Of a stretch of DNA of 64,000 bases, positions 39,018 through 48,623 are shown piece after piece. The stretch is taken from NCBI RefSeq assembly GCF_900112795.1, contig NZ_FONA01000010.1:100576-164575 (forward strand). The letters run 5' to 3'. A program made the position numbers and the translations under genes. The notes beneath the pieces are model-generated. The model saw only the letters and a list, made by a program, of their open reading frames with translations. It ran no database searches and was not told the origin of the DNA. Origin of the DNA: Thermophagus xiamenensis. Its GTDB lineage: Bacteria > Bacteroidota > Bacteroidia > Bacteroidales > Marinilabiliaceae. Positions within the stretch are counted from its first letter, which is position 1. Every line of letters starts with the position of its first letter.

Positions 39018-39452
39018 GAAGAGGCTGCATTTTGTTTCCCTGATATTAGTTTATTAAAGTTCAAGGGGTTTATTTATGATTATTGGTCTATTCATTTTCT
39101 ATTTTTCTTTGTTATTTTAATTAACCTTACATCTTATATTTGATAAGAAAATTCGCAATTGACTGCTTATTTTTCTTTTTGTGCCTAAGCTTTTTAAAAC
39201 TCATCGTATAGGTTTATGTATTTGTTTGTATTGAAAGTAAACATACAAAGCTGGTTGATTCATCATTGAAGAAATTTGACCAAAATAAAAAAGACGCAGG
39301 AACCCAAAGTGGGTAATATTGTGTTGCGAAAATAAAAAAAATAAGAAATTAAATGGCCTGATTTAGATTGAGTTGTGAAAATAAATAAAAAAATGTTGTT
39401 TTTGGGATAGGGAAGTATTGGTCTGAAGTGTTAAGGTTAAAAATAGATAACA
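39018..39452. other. Gap between sigma and anti-sigma genes, nothing recognised
   Basis: These 435 AT-rich bases show no credible reading frame and no clear promoter or hairpin. The gap is long for a sigma/anti-sigma pair. Confidence 0.5.
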
Positions 39453-40424
39453 TTGGAAAAACAATTTTTAGATATCGTTAGTAGAAAAACTACTCTGAAC
39501 CAACGGTTCGAATTCTTTAAGGAATTGCAGGAAGACCCTGAAAAAAAAGAGGCTTTCATAGCTTTTCAAAAATTATGGGTCATTTACCATATGGGGCATA
39601 AGCAATTGTCGCCCCCAAAAAGAGTTTCTTATTTCAAGGAATTCTGGAAAAAGCGACAACCTACTGTTCGCATGGGGCGTTGGCAACTGGCTTCCGGAAT
39701 AGCAGCTATGGTCGCTTTCATTTTGACTCTAGGCAGTTTATTATTGCCGTCCTTTTTAAAACCTCATGTAGAGCAGTTTGTACTGCATGCACCAAAAGGG
39801 AACATTACAAATATCACCCTGAAAGACGGAAGTCTGCTTTGGCTGAACTCCGCCTCAACTGTCACAGTAACAACTTATGGTGAAGAAAAAATAGTAGTTG
39901 ATTTGGAAGGTGAAGCCTACTTTGATGTGGTCCATGATGATGAAAGAGAATTTCTTGTAAAAACAGGCGACTATTATATCGTTGACAAAGGAACTGCCTT
40001 TAATGTTAAGTATGATTGGAAGGAAAAGATAGTTGTTGCTTCACTTTTTGAGGGTTCTATCGATTTTTGCGGGTATGGACGAAAGGTGGTTGATAAAATG
40101 CGGGCCGGAAAGGAATTTGTTTTTGATTTGAAAAAAAATAAGCTGGCTTTTTCAACTACTGATAAAGATTATGTGACCGCCTGGAAAGATGGGAAGTTTG
40201 TTTTTGTAAACCGAACTCTGGCCGAAATTGCCAGGGAATTGGAAGAATGGTATGATGTGAAGTTTGTTTTTAAGAATCAGAAGATTAAAAACGAAAAATT
40301 TTCCGGCGTTATGAAGCGAAAAACCAGCATCGAGCATTTGCTCAAAGTTTTACAAATTTCATCCAAATCCAACTACCGAATTGAAGAGATGGAGAACGGC
40401 CAACAGAAAATCATTTTTGAATAA
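39453..40424 (+). CDS. FecR-type anti-sigma factor with DUF4974 domain
   Basis: This 323-residue inner-membrane protein has an ~80-residue cytoplasmic sigma-binding part and one membrane helix (about residues 80-100, IAAMVAFILTLGSLLL). A periplasmic FecR domain follows (LKDGSLLWLNSASTVTV, DLEGEAYFDVVHDD), then a C-terminal DUF4974 domain that contacts the SusC STN domain. The start used is the TTG at 39453, since no in-frame ATG occurs before conserved sequence. It transmits the SusC signal to the sigma factor upstream. Confidence 0.92.
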   Translation: MEKQFLDIVSRKTTLNQRFEFFKELQEDPEKKEAFIAFQKLWVIYHMGHKQLSPPKRVSYFKEFWKKRQPTVRMGRWQLASGIAAMVAFILTLGSLLLPSFLKPHVEQFVLHAPKGNITNITLKDGSLLWLNSASTVTVTTYGEEKIVVDLEGEAYFDVVHDDEREFLVKTGDYYIVDKGTAFNVKYDWKEKIVVASLFEGSIDFCGYGRKVVDKMRAGKEFVFDLKKNKLAFSTTDKDYVTAWKDGKFVFVNRTLAEIARELEEWYDVKFVFKNQKIKNEKFSGVMKRKTSIEHLLKVLQISSKSNYRIEEMENGQQKIIFE

Positions 40425-40525
40425 TAGAACAGACACCCTGCGCCAACAGAGTGCCTGCTCAAATACTAGTTAACCGAAACTGCACCAACAGTTTCTTATT
40501 GTTAAACACTAAACATTACAAATTT

Positions 40526-43500
40526 ATGAAAAAATGTCACATGTTGCTGTGCAAAAACAAGCACAACTTGTTGAAAACTTTTCGCGTCATGAAAATTGCT
40601 ACTATCTTTCTCATTTTTTGTGGCCTTACCTTATCAGCCAAAAATACTAAGGCCCAAAAAAGTGATATGACACTAAAAGTGGAAAATGCTACTATTCTTG
40701 ACATTTTCCGACAAATTGAAGAATCCAGTAACTACGGTTTCTTTTTTAAAAATGATGAACTGGATCTGGATAAACGTTATTCCCTGGAGGTTAAAAACGC
40801 TTCCATCGAAGATGTACTAAGCATACTCCTTGCTCAGACTGGCTATTCCTACCAAATTGTGGGAGAAAATGTGGTGGTGACACGAGAAAAAAATGGATTG
40901 CCAATGTTGCAGGAGCAGAATAGTAGGGTGAGCGGAACAGTCACCGATGAATTTGGAGATCCTATTCCTGGGGTTACAGTGACCATTAAAGGTTCAACCA
41001 TAGGAACAATTACGGATGTGAACGGGAAATTCGAATTAAGCAATGTTCCTGAAGAGGCAGTCCTTGTCTTTTCTTTTGTAGGAATGAATACTGTCGAAAG
41101 AGCAGTGGAAGACAATTTAATCAATGTTGTAATGACAGAAGCGGTTATTGGACTTGATGAGGTCGTTGCTATAGGGTATGGAAGCATGAAAAAAGCCGAT
41201 GTAACCAGTTCTGTTTCTACTGTAAAAGCAGATGATTTTGTGAAAGGTAGTGTAAAGGACGTTGGACAGCTTATTCAAGGTAAGGTAGCAGGATTAACCA
41301 TTACTACGGCCAGTGGAGACCCTACTTCGAACTCAGAAATCCGGTTGCGGGGCAACACGACATTGTATGGAACTAGTTCAAACCCTCTTGTCCTTATTGA
41401 TGGTGTACCTGGTGATTTTAATTCAGTTGCACCCGAAGACATTGAGTCTGTTGATGTTTTAAAAGATGGTTCTGCTGCTGCAATATATGGAACTCGAGGA
41501 ACAAATGGCGTCATTATTATTACGACAAAAAGAGCTAGTGGCTTTTATGATGCAAAAGTAGATTATACTGGATATGTTAGTACGCAACAAATATCAAATA
41601 AACTGGATGTTCTGACCGCCTCAGATTATCGTCGTCAAATAGAGGACGGCATCCGTGATGAAAGTGATGATTTAGGGGCTTCTACCGATTGGCTGGATGA
41701 AATTACCAGAACACCCGTTTCTCACGTTCATAATCTTACCATTCGCGGTGGAGATGTTAAAACTAATTACCTGGCATCTGTAAACTATAATAATACAGAA
41801 GGTATTTTTATTAAATCGAATAAAGAAACTTTTACTGTAAGAACTGATATTAACCATTCCATGTTCGAAGATTTATTGAAATTAAATATTGGTATCATTT
41901 CTCGAAATATACAATATAATACCACTGGTGATGGTTTTGGTTTTAACGGTTACACTTATCGTCAGGCAGTAATATATAACCCAACGGCTCCGGTGAAACT
42001 GGAAAATTGGGATTGGTATGAGAATGTGGGTGCATTCAATTATGATAACCCTGTGGCAAGGATTAAGGAGTCTAGGGGGGAAAATAAGGATCAATGGTCA
42101 CGGATTAACGGAAATATTATTTTTAGTCCTACTGATGGGCTGAAATTCAAAGCCTTGTTGAGTTATTCCAAATATAACCAGACAAGAGGTTATTATGAAA
42201 CCAAAAATCATATTTCTACTAAACGAAGTGGATTAAATGGTTACGCTTCAAATGGTGCCGTTGAGTCAATCGATCGATTGGTAGAACTTACAGGGGAATA
42301 CCAAAAAGGATTTAATCGCCATCATTTCTCATTGCTTGGAGGATATAGTTATTCTGATAATGACTGGAGGGATTTTTTTATGACCAATCAGGATTTTCCT
42401 ACAGATCAGTTTGGTTATAACAATATTGATTTGGGAAAAGGTATTGAAGAGCAGGGTACTTCTTCGGGGATTGCTAGTTCCCGAAATAAAACCAATTTAA
42501 TTGGTTTTTTTAGTAGAGTTACTTATAGCTTTAGAAATAAATATTTATTTATGGGAAGTCTGCGTTATGAAGCAGCAAGCCAGTTATGGGGAACTGATGA
42601 TCCTTGGGGTCTTTTCCCTTCAGCTTCTTTTGGATGGAGAATTTCAAAAGAGGCATTTATGAAAAATTTTGGTTTTATTAATGATTTGAAATTAAGGGCT
42701 GGTTACGGTGTGACTGGAACACAACCTTCCTCTTCTTTTCTGGGTGTTGCTACACTAGGGTATACGGGACAGGTTTATATGAATGGAAAATGGATTCAAA
42801 CCATTGGACCAACACGTAACGAAAATCCTTATTTAAGATGGGAAGAGAAAAAAGAAACAAACTTCGGGATTGATTTCGCGTTTTTTAATCATCGTATTAA
42901 TGGCAACATCGATTATTACAATAGGGATATTGATGGCCTTTTATGGAATTATGCCGTCCCTGTACCGCCTAATTTAGTGGGTTCTACTACTGCAAATGTG
43001 GGTGTAATGACAAATAAGGGGCTTGAAGTACTTTTAAATGCTGTTCCAGTGAAAGTAAACAACTTGGAATGGAAATCAACAATTAGTTTTTCTACTAATA
43101 AAAATAAGCTTAAGAGTTTAAGTAATGAACTTTATCAGACCGATAGGGACTACTTTACGACCGGTGGTACTGGGGAACCAATTCAGACTTATACGCACCG
43201 GGTTGATATAGGTGGTCCGATTGGTAATTTTTATGGTTTTAAAGTGGTTGATGTGGATGAGGAGGGAAAATGGATATATGAGGATGCTGACGGAAATCTT
43301 ATTAATTATGATGATTTTGAAAGATCTGAAGAAAACAAACAGTTGTTGGGGAATGGTTTACCAAACTATTTTGCCTCATTCAATAATACTATAAGATATA
43401 AAAATTTTGATCTTAGTGTTACGATGCGTGGTGCCTTTGAATTTCAGATACTTAATTTTGAAAGAATGTATTTGGAAAATACAAAAACCACTCAGTATAA

Positions 43501-43825
43501 CCGTTTGAAATCGGCTTATGACAAGGTTTTTGGAAAAGTAGTTTTGAGTGATGAAGTTGACTTGGAATATAACAGCTATTATATTGAAGATGGTGATTTC
43601 TGGAAAATTGATAATATCACCTTGGGCTATTCTTTCCCACTGATTGAGTCTTCAGTTTTCAAATCCTTTAGAATTTTTGCTTCATCCTTGAATACAATGA
43701 CCATTACGGGGTATAAAGGAATTGATCCGGAAGTCTCATTTAGTGGTTTAGCCCCCGGTAACGATTATAGGGATAAATATCCTACAACTCGAACATTTAC
43801 TCTTGGGGTTAACGTTAGTTTTTAA
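40526..43825 (+). CDS. SusC/RagA TonB-linked outer-membrane transporter with STN domain
   Basis: From the ATG at 40526 the protein has 1099 residues; the frame is open 25 codons further upstream, but without a signal peptide. After the leader (ending about SAKNTKAQ) come an STN signalling domain (LKVENATILDIFRQIEESSN to YQIVGENVVVT) and a carboxypeptidase-like beta-sandwich (VSGTVTDEFGDPIPGVTVTI). The plug follows (VLIDGVPGDFNSVAPEDIES, YGTRGTNGVIIITT), then the 22-strand barrel ending in Phe. It imports oligosaccharides using TonB energy, and the STN domain ties it to the FecR/sigma pair. It is paired with SusD 22 bases downstream. Confidence 0.96.
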   Translation: MKKCHMLLCKNKHNLLKTFRVMKIATIFLIFCGLTLSAKNTKAQKSDMTLKVENATILDIFRQIEESSNYGFFFKNDELDLDKRYSLEVKNASIEDVLSILLAQTGYSYQIVGENVVVTREKNGLPMLQEQNSRVSGTVTDEFGDPIPGVTVTIKGSTIGTITDVNGKFELSNVPEEAVLVFSFVGMNTVERAVEDNLINVVMTEAVIGLDEVVAIGYGSMKKADVTSSVSTVKADDFVKGSVKDVGQLIQGKVAGLTITTASGDPTSNSEIRLRGNTTLYGTSSNPLVLIDGVPGDFNSVAPEDIESVDVLKDGSAAAIYGTRGTNGVIIITTKRASGFYDAKVDYTGYVSTQQISNKLDVLTASDYRRQIEDGIRDESDDLGASTDWLDEITRTPVSHVHNLTIRGGDVKTNYLASVNYNNTEGIFIKSNKETFTVRTDINHSMFEDLLKLNIGIISRNIQYNTTGDGFGFNGYTYRQAVIYNPTAPVKLENWDWYENVGAFNYDNPVARIKESRGENKDQWSRINGNIIFSPTDGLKFKALLSYSKYNQTRGYYETKNHISTKRSGLNGYASNGAVESIDRLVELTGEYQKGFNRHHFSLLGGYSYSDNDWRDFFMTNQDFPTDQFGYNNIDLGKGIEEQGTSSGIASSRNKTNLIGFFSRVTYSFRNKYLFMGSLRYEAASQLWGTDDPWGLFPSASFGWRISKEAFMKNFGFINDLKLRAGYGVTGTQPSSSFLGVATLGYTGQVYMNGKWIQTIGPTRNENPYLRWEEKKETNFGIDFAFFNHRINGNIDYYNRDIDGLLWNYAVPVPPNLVGSTTANVGVMTNKGLEVLLNAVPVKVNNLEWKSTISFSTNKNKLKSLSNELYQTDRDYFTTGGTGEPIQTYTHRVDIGGPIGNFYGFKVVDVDEEGKWIYEDADGNLINYDDFERSEENKQLLGNGLPNYFASFNNTIRYKNFDLSVTMRGAFEFQILNFERMYLENTKTTQYNRLKSAYDKVFGKVVLSDEVDLEYNSYYIEDGDFWKIDNITLGYSFPLIESSVFKSFRIFASSLNTMTITGYKGIDPEVSFSGLAPGNDYRDKYPTTRTFTLGVNVSF

Positions 43826-43847
43826 CCTAATTTTAATGGATTGAATT

Positions 43848-45473
43848 ATGAAAAGAAAATATTTAATTTTTACTAGTTTTATTTTTTTAGGTGCTTTGAT
43901 TTTCGTAATGCCTGCTTGCACAAAATTGGAAAATGAAAATTTCAGTGAGTTTATTGCTGATGATTTCAGCCCTTCTGAATCGGATTTGATACGAATTACC
44001 AGTGCTGCTTATGGTGATTGGCGAAAAGTGTTGTTGCTTTGGGATGGATATTGGAGAGCTCAGGAAGTAAGTGCGGATGAAGTGGTTATACCAGCTCGTC
44101 CAAATGGATGGGTGGATGGCGGTGTACATAAAAGAATTTTTATGCATTCCTGGTTGCCGAGTGATCCGATTGTTTCGGAAACATGGTATAGATGTTATAC
44201 TGGAATCAATAATTGTAATAGGGTTATCTTTCAATTAAAAAGCTTACTAGAGGAAGAAGATGCTGTTTCAGCGATTTCTGAACTTAGGGCATTACGAGCT
44301 AGTTATTACTATGTGCTTTGCGATATGTATGGAAACGTTCCTATCGTTACAAAATTTGATGTACCTGATGGTTACTTGCCTGAGCAAAGCTCTCGAAAAG
44401 AAGTATATAATTTTGTTGTTAAAGAATTAGAAGAAAGTATCCCTTATTTAACAGATGAAAACAATGCTGAAACATATGGACGCTTTAATGTATGGGCAGC
44501 AAGGACTCTCTTGGCAAAAATGTATCTCAATGCCGAAGTCTATTCTGGAACTCCACAGTGGGATAAGTGTTTGGCTCAATGTGATTCAATTATTCAATCA
44601 GGAAAATTTGCATTGGAACCAGACCAAAAGAATGTTTTTATTACAGAAAATCAAAATTCAAATGAAATTATTTTTGGTATTTCTATTGATGAAAATTATA
44701 CAACTGATTGGAATGCCTTTGATATCCATATGCAAACACTTCAGCCAGCCAATCAGGCTACATACAATATGACTCATACGCCTTGGGGGGGAATGTGCGC
44801 TGTCCCTCAGTTTATTGATACTTTTGATCCAGAGGATAAGCGGTTGATAAACAATTTTATATATGGACAGCAATTTTCATCATCTGGTGATAGCCTGTAT
44901 TGCACAATGGGGGAATTAACTGGGGAACCACTAGCTTATATTAATGAAGTGCCAAGTATTGATAGATCGGAAGAAATTCATGGATACCGTTTTGGTAAAT
45001 TTGAAATTGCAATGGGTGCCTCTAATATTTTAAATAACGATTTTCCATTGTTTCGATATGCAGATGTATTAATGATGAAAGCTGAGTGTTTATTAAGAAC
45101 TGGTTATGAAGATGAAGCAGCTCAAATAGTAACAGAAATTAGAAGAAGGGCTTTTCCAAGTGCCTCTGAGAAAGCTGTAGTTACTGGTGAAGAATTGTTA
45201 CAAGGAAGTGTTTATGATTATGGCTTAAGGGATGAAAATTATACAACTTATGAAGGTGGAAACAATATAATATATGGAAGATTTCTTGATGAACTGGGTT
45301 GGGAATTTAACCAAGAGGGACGACGACGTCAAGATATGATTAGATTTGGTATTTTCACTGAAAAGTCATGGTTTTCACATTCACCAAATGGTGATTTTAG
45401 GATCCTTTACCCAATTCCATTAAGTGCAATGGAAACCAATTCTAATCTTGTCCAAAATCCCGGTTACAAATAG
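43848..45473 (+). CDS. SusD/RagB surface lipoprotein
   Basis: This 541-residue lipoprotein (lipobox MPACTK) caps the SusC barrel and binds glycan at the cell surface. The family features are the helical tetratricopeptide-like core (ARTLLAKMYLNAEVYS), RYADVLMMKAECLLRTG, and the C-terminal GWEFNQEGRRRQDMIRFG with YPIPLSAMETNSNLVQNPGY. The immediately adjacent SusC and the terminator after its stop define the module end. No SusE/SusF-type binding lipoprotein follows. Confidence 0.96.
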   Translation: MKRKYLIFTSFIFLGALIFVMPACTKLENENFSEFIADDFSPSESDLIRITSAAYGDWRKVLLLWDGYWRAQEVSADEVVIPARPNGWVDGGVHKRIFMHSWLPSDPIVSETWYRCYTGINNCNRVIFQLKSLLEEEDAVSAISELRALRASYYYVLCDMYGNVPIVTKFDVPDGYLPEQSSRKEVYNFVVKELEESIPYLTDENNAETYGRFNVWAARTLLAKMYLNAEVYSGTPQWDKCLAQCDSIIQSGKFALEPDQKNVFITENQNSNEIIFGISIDENYTTDWNAFDIHMQTLQPANQATYNMTHTPWGGMCAVPQFIDTFDPEDKRLINNFIYGQQFSSSGDSLYCTMGELTGEPLAYINEVPSIDRSEEIHGYRFGKFEIAMGASNILNNDFPLFRYADVLMMKAECLLRTGYEDEAAQIVTEIRRRAFPSASEKAVVTGEELLQGSVYDYGLRDENYTTYEGGNNIIYGRFLDELGWEFNQEGRRRQDMIRFGIFTEKSWFSHSPNGDFRILYPIPLSAMETNSNLVQNPGYK

Positions 45474-45503
45474 TAGGGCTACAAAATTATTCTGAAATTT
45501 ATA

Positions 45504-45544
45504 TTAGGGCTGTGGTTTTCAGAATTTTCCTCAGCCCTAATTTT
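45504..45544 (+). terminator. Terminator after SusD
   Basis: TTAGGGCTG (45504-45512) pairs with CAGCCCTAA (45532-45540), followed by TTTT, 31 bases after the SusD stop codon. Confidence 0.8.
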
Positions 45545-45871
45545 ACAATCTTTGGGAAAGGATTAAGTGGTAAAGTAAAAATGAACTTTTTTGAGATTAG
45601 GTTGAAGTGTTTGGTTTTTAGGGTTTATATTTTAGCGATTATGGTGAAACCTATTGATAGCAAAGGGAAGAAGGTTGTTTTTCCCAAAAAGACATCATTT
45701 TGATATTTTAGAATAAAATATATTTAAATGAATTAATTTAATCTACTTGAAACCAGTATGACTCAATAAGGTTGTTACATTAAGAATATGTATAAACTAA
45801 ACTTATAGCCATGCGATTTCCATATGAAAATGACTTAAATTAAACTTTATACGGATAAAAATTCAAAAGTC
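45545..45871. other. Gap upstream of the GH43-like/GH51 fusion gene
   Basis: No convincing gene is seen; a 63-codon frame starting without ATG within 45512-45703 overlaps the terminator and has no recognisable features. The region must hold the promoter for the following hydrolase gene, but none was identified. Confidence 0.45.
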
Positions 45872-48481
45872 ATGAAACGATTATTTTTTCTTACACTTAC
45901 TTTCTCCATTTTATTTTTTATTTATAATAATGTGCTTGCCTCCCCCCCCGATTCAGCCTATCTTTTTTCCTATTCAACATTAAAAAACGGAGGGCGAAAC
46001 GGGCTTCACTTCGCCTGGAGTTTGGATAAAAAACACTGGTTCGCTATAGGACCGGAACATAGCTTCCTTAAAAGTGATTATGGTGCCTGGGGAAGCCAAA
46101 AAAGAATGTTCGATCCCTACCTGTTTTTTGGACCGGATGGCAGCTGGCATTGCGTCTGGAAGGTAAATGATAAGGATGCTACCTTTGCTTATGCATCATC
46201 TCGGGATTTGATTCGCTGGAAACCACAAGTTTATCCTCAGTTGGATTTTTATGGTAACTGTCTCCTTCCAGTAATTTCTTATAATCATGATAACAAAAAT
46301 TATGTTGTTTCCTGGTGGAGCCACAAAGGAGGCAATGAGGGATATTATGAAGTAAGTACCCCCGACTTTATTCATTATTATTCAGTAAAAGAATTGGCGA
46401 AAGAGGCGTTTCTTAATGACCGATTCACTGTGAAAATTAATAACGTCGAGGAAAGGGGAACCATTCATAAAGTACCCTGGTCGGTCATTGAAAAGCTGAT
46501 CAACCATCAGAAACTGGTTTCATTCAATCAGCAGTTGTACCATGAGACCACCGATCAGGATCCTCAACGTTTTGCCGGCCTGGAGAAGGTAAATGCAAAT
46601 ATTACAGTGAATTTGGAGGACTCTAAATCCATCAGTGACAAAATGATTGGGGTTTTCTTTGAAGACATCAATTATGCTGCTGACGGGGGGCTTTATGCCG
46701 AATTGGTTCAAAACCGGGGTTTTGAATATTCCCCCGACGATAAGAAGGGGCGTGATCCAAATTGGAACAGTTTCTATGCCTGGCATTTAATAGGAGAGCA
46801 TGCCGTTTTTTCAATTGATACGGTAAATCCGGTACACCCCAATAATCCTCACTATGCTGTCCTGAGGATTGAAAAGCCGGGAGCCCTTTTATCCAACGAA
46901 GGATTTAATGGTATTGCTCTTAAGGCAGGCGAGAATTATGATTTCTCAATGTTTGCCAGGTCTACGACAGATAAGAAAATCAAAGTGTTTGTTAGACTCA
47001 CTGACCCTGACGGTAACGTGGTGGGACAGACAACCGTTAATGTTCGTTCTTCGAAGTGGAAAAAAATTTCGGCTGTCATCCGTTCTGAAAAGGACCTTGA
47101 CAATGGCCGCCTCGAATTGGTGCCTCAAAGTGCAGGGAGCATTAACCTGGATATGGTTTCACTTTTCCCTCAGAACACTTTTAAAGGGCGTAAAAATGGT
47201 TTAAGAGCCGACCTGGCTCAACTAATCGCCGATATTAATCCTAAATTTGTCCGTTTTCCCGGTGGTTGTGTGGCGCATGGGGATGGTTTGGACAATATCT
47301 ACCGCTGGAAAAATACCATAGGCCCTCTGGAAGTCCGGAAACCTCAACGTAACATTTGGAACTATCATCAATCTATGGGTCTTGGGTTTTATGAATACTT
47401 TCAATTTTGCGAAGATATTGGTGCCGAACCCATTCCAATTGTTGCAGCTGGTGTGCCATGTCAAAACTCTTCTTGTGGTGGTGCTGGCCAGCAGGGCGGA
47501 ATTCCTTTGAGCGATATGGATGCCTACATTCAGGACATCCTGGACCTCATCGAATGGGCCAATGGCGACAAAAAGACTAAATGGGGACGTATAAGGGCAG
47601 AAGCCGGACATCCCGAACCCTTTAATCTGAAATATCTTGGTATCGGCAATGAAGACCTTATCTCTCACGTTTTTGAAGAACGGTTTAGGTTAATTTACAA
47701 TGCTGTCAAAGAAAAGTATCCCGACATTGTGGTTATCGGAACGGTTGGGCCCTTCTCCGAAGGTTCCGATTATGAAAGAGGTTGGGAATTTGCTAAAGAA
47801 ATTGGTCTGCCAATGGTTGATGAACATTATTATCAACCCCCGGGATGGTTTATTCATAATCAAGATTTTTATGACAAGTACGATCGTTCCGGACCAAAGG
47901 TCTATTTAGGTGAATATGCTGCCCATCTACCGGGACGGCCACAAAATATTGAAACTGCACTTGCCGAGGCTCTTTATCTAACAGCTTTGGAGCGTAACGG
48001 CGATGTGGTGGTGATGGCCTCTTATGCACCCTTATTGGCTAAAGAAAGTAATACCCAATGGAATCCTGATTTAATTTATTTCAATAATTCAGAAGTTAAG
48101 CCGACGGTTGGATATTATATCCAAAAGCTTTTCGGACAAAATTCCGGAAACCTATATTATTTTAGTGATGTGAATCTTTCCGATGAGCGTGAATCCGTGC
48201 GTAAAAGGTTTGCAGTTTCCGTGGTGCGTGACGGTGTTTCCAACGATCTGATTGTTAAAATGGTTAATCTATTACCGGCTAAAATCGAAGTTCATCTTAA
48301 AATTAATGGATTGGATGAGTTCTCTTCTAAAGCCTCATGCATCATTCTGGCTGGACATCCCGATGATACCAATGCAAGACCACAGGAAAAGGAAATAACG
48401 GTTAGTAACAATTTTGACCATCTGTTGCCAGCTTATTCGTTCACGGTGATTCGAATACCTGAAATCTATATAAAAAATTAA
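45872..48481 (+). CDS. GH51 alpha-L-arabinofuranosidase with degenerate GH43-like N-terminal module
   Basis: This 869-residue secreted protein has a signal peptide ending near NVLASPP. Residues ~30-225 align with the first half of the GH43-like protein encoded at 51396 (YLFSY, GLHFAWS, YASSRDLIRW), then end before the blades that would carry the acid Glu. A GH51 enzyme follows with an inserted carbohydrate-binding-type beta-sandwich (SMFARSTTDKKIKVFVRLTD). It has FVRFPGGCVAHGD, the acid/base Glu in YLGIGNEDL and the nucleophile Glu in VYLGEYAAH. The front module is probably a non-catalytic binding or spacer domain. It is transcribed apart from SusD. Confidence 0.9.
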   Translation: MKRLFFLTLTFSILFFIYNNVLASPPDSAYLFSYSTLKNGGRNGLHFAWSLDKKHWFAIGPEHSFLKSDYGAWGSQKRMFDPYLFFGPDGSWHCVWKVNDKDATFAYASSRDLIRWKPQVYPQLDFYGNCLLPVISYNHDNKNYVVSWWSHKGGNEGYYEVSTPDFIHYYSVKELAKEAFLNDRFTVKINNVEERGTIHKVPWSVIEKLINHQKLVSFNQQLYHETTDQDPQRFAGLEKVNANITVNLEDSKSISDKMIGVFFEDINYAADGGLYAELVQNRGFEYSPDDKKGRDPNWNSFYAWHLIGEHAVFSIDTVNPVHPNNPHYAVLRIEKPGALLSNEGFNGIALKAGENYDFSMFARSTTDKKIKVFVRLTDPDGNVVGQTTVNVRSSKWKKISAVIRSEKDLDNGRLELVPQSAGSINLDMVSLFPQNTFKGRKNGLRADLAQLIADINPKFVRFPGGCVAHGDGLDNIYRWKNTIGPLEVRKPQRNIWNYHQSMGLGFYEYFQFCEDIGAEPIPIVAAGVPCQNSSCGGAGQQGGIPLSDMDAYIQDILDLIEWANGDKKTKWGRIRAEAGHPEPFNLKYLGIGNEDLISHVFEERFRLIYNAVKEKYPDIVVIGTVGPFSEGSDYERGWEFAKEIGLPMVDEHYYQPPGWFIHNQDFYDKYDRSGPKVYLGEYAAHLPGRPQNIETALAEALYLTALERNGDVVVMASYAPLLAKESNTQWNPDLIYFNNSEVKPTVGYYIQKLFGQNSGNLYYFSDVNLSDERESVRKRFAVSVVRDGVSNDLIVKMVNLLPAKIEVHLKINGLDEFSSKASCIILAGHPDDTNARPQEKEITVSNNFDHLLPAYSFTVIRIPEIYIKN

Positions 48482-48623
48482 TTATTTTTTTGAAATAGTA
48501 GGAAATATGATATATAACTTCTTAACTTTTGAAATAATGATATAATGTTCGTGAATTTTTTATTTGACACTTACTTTAGATATTGTTTAAAAAGAAATCT
48601 AACCATCAAATTATCTATTATAT

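Noticed and set aside
45512..45703. A 63-codon frame after SusD
   Set aside because: It starts without ATG inside the terminator hairpin and has no recognised domain.
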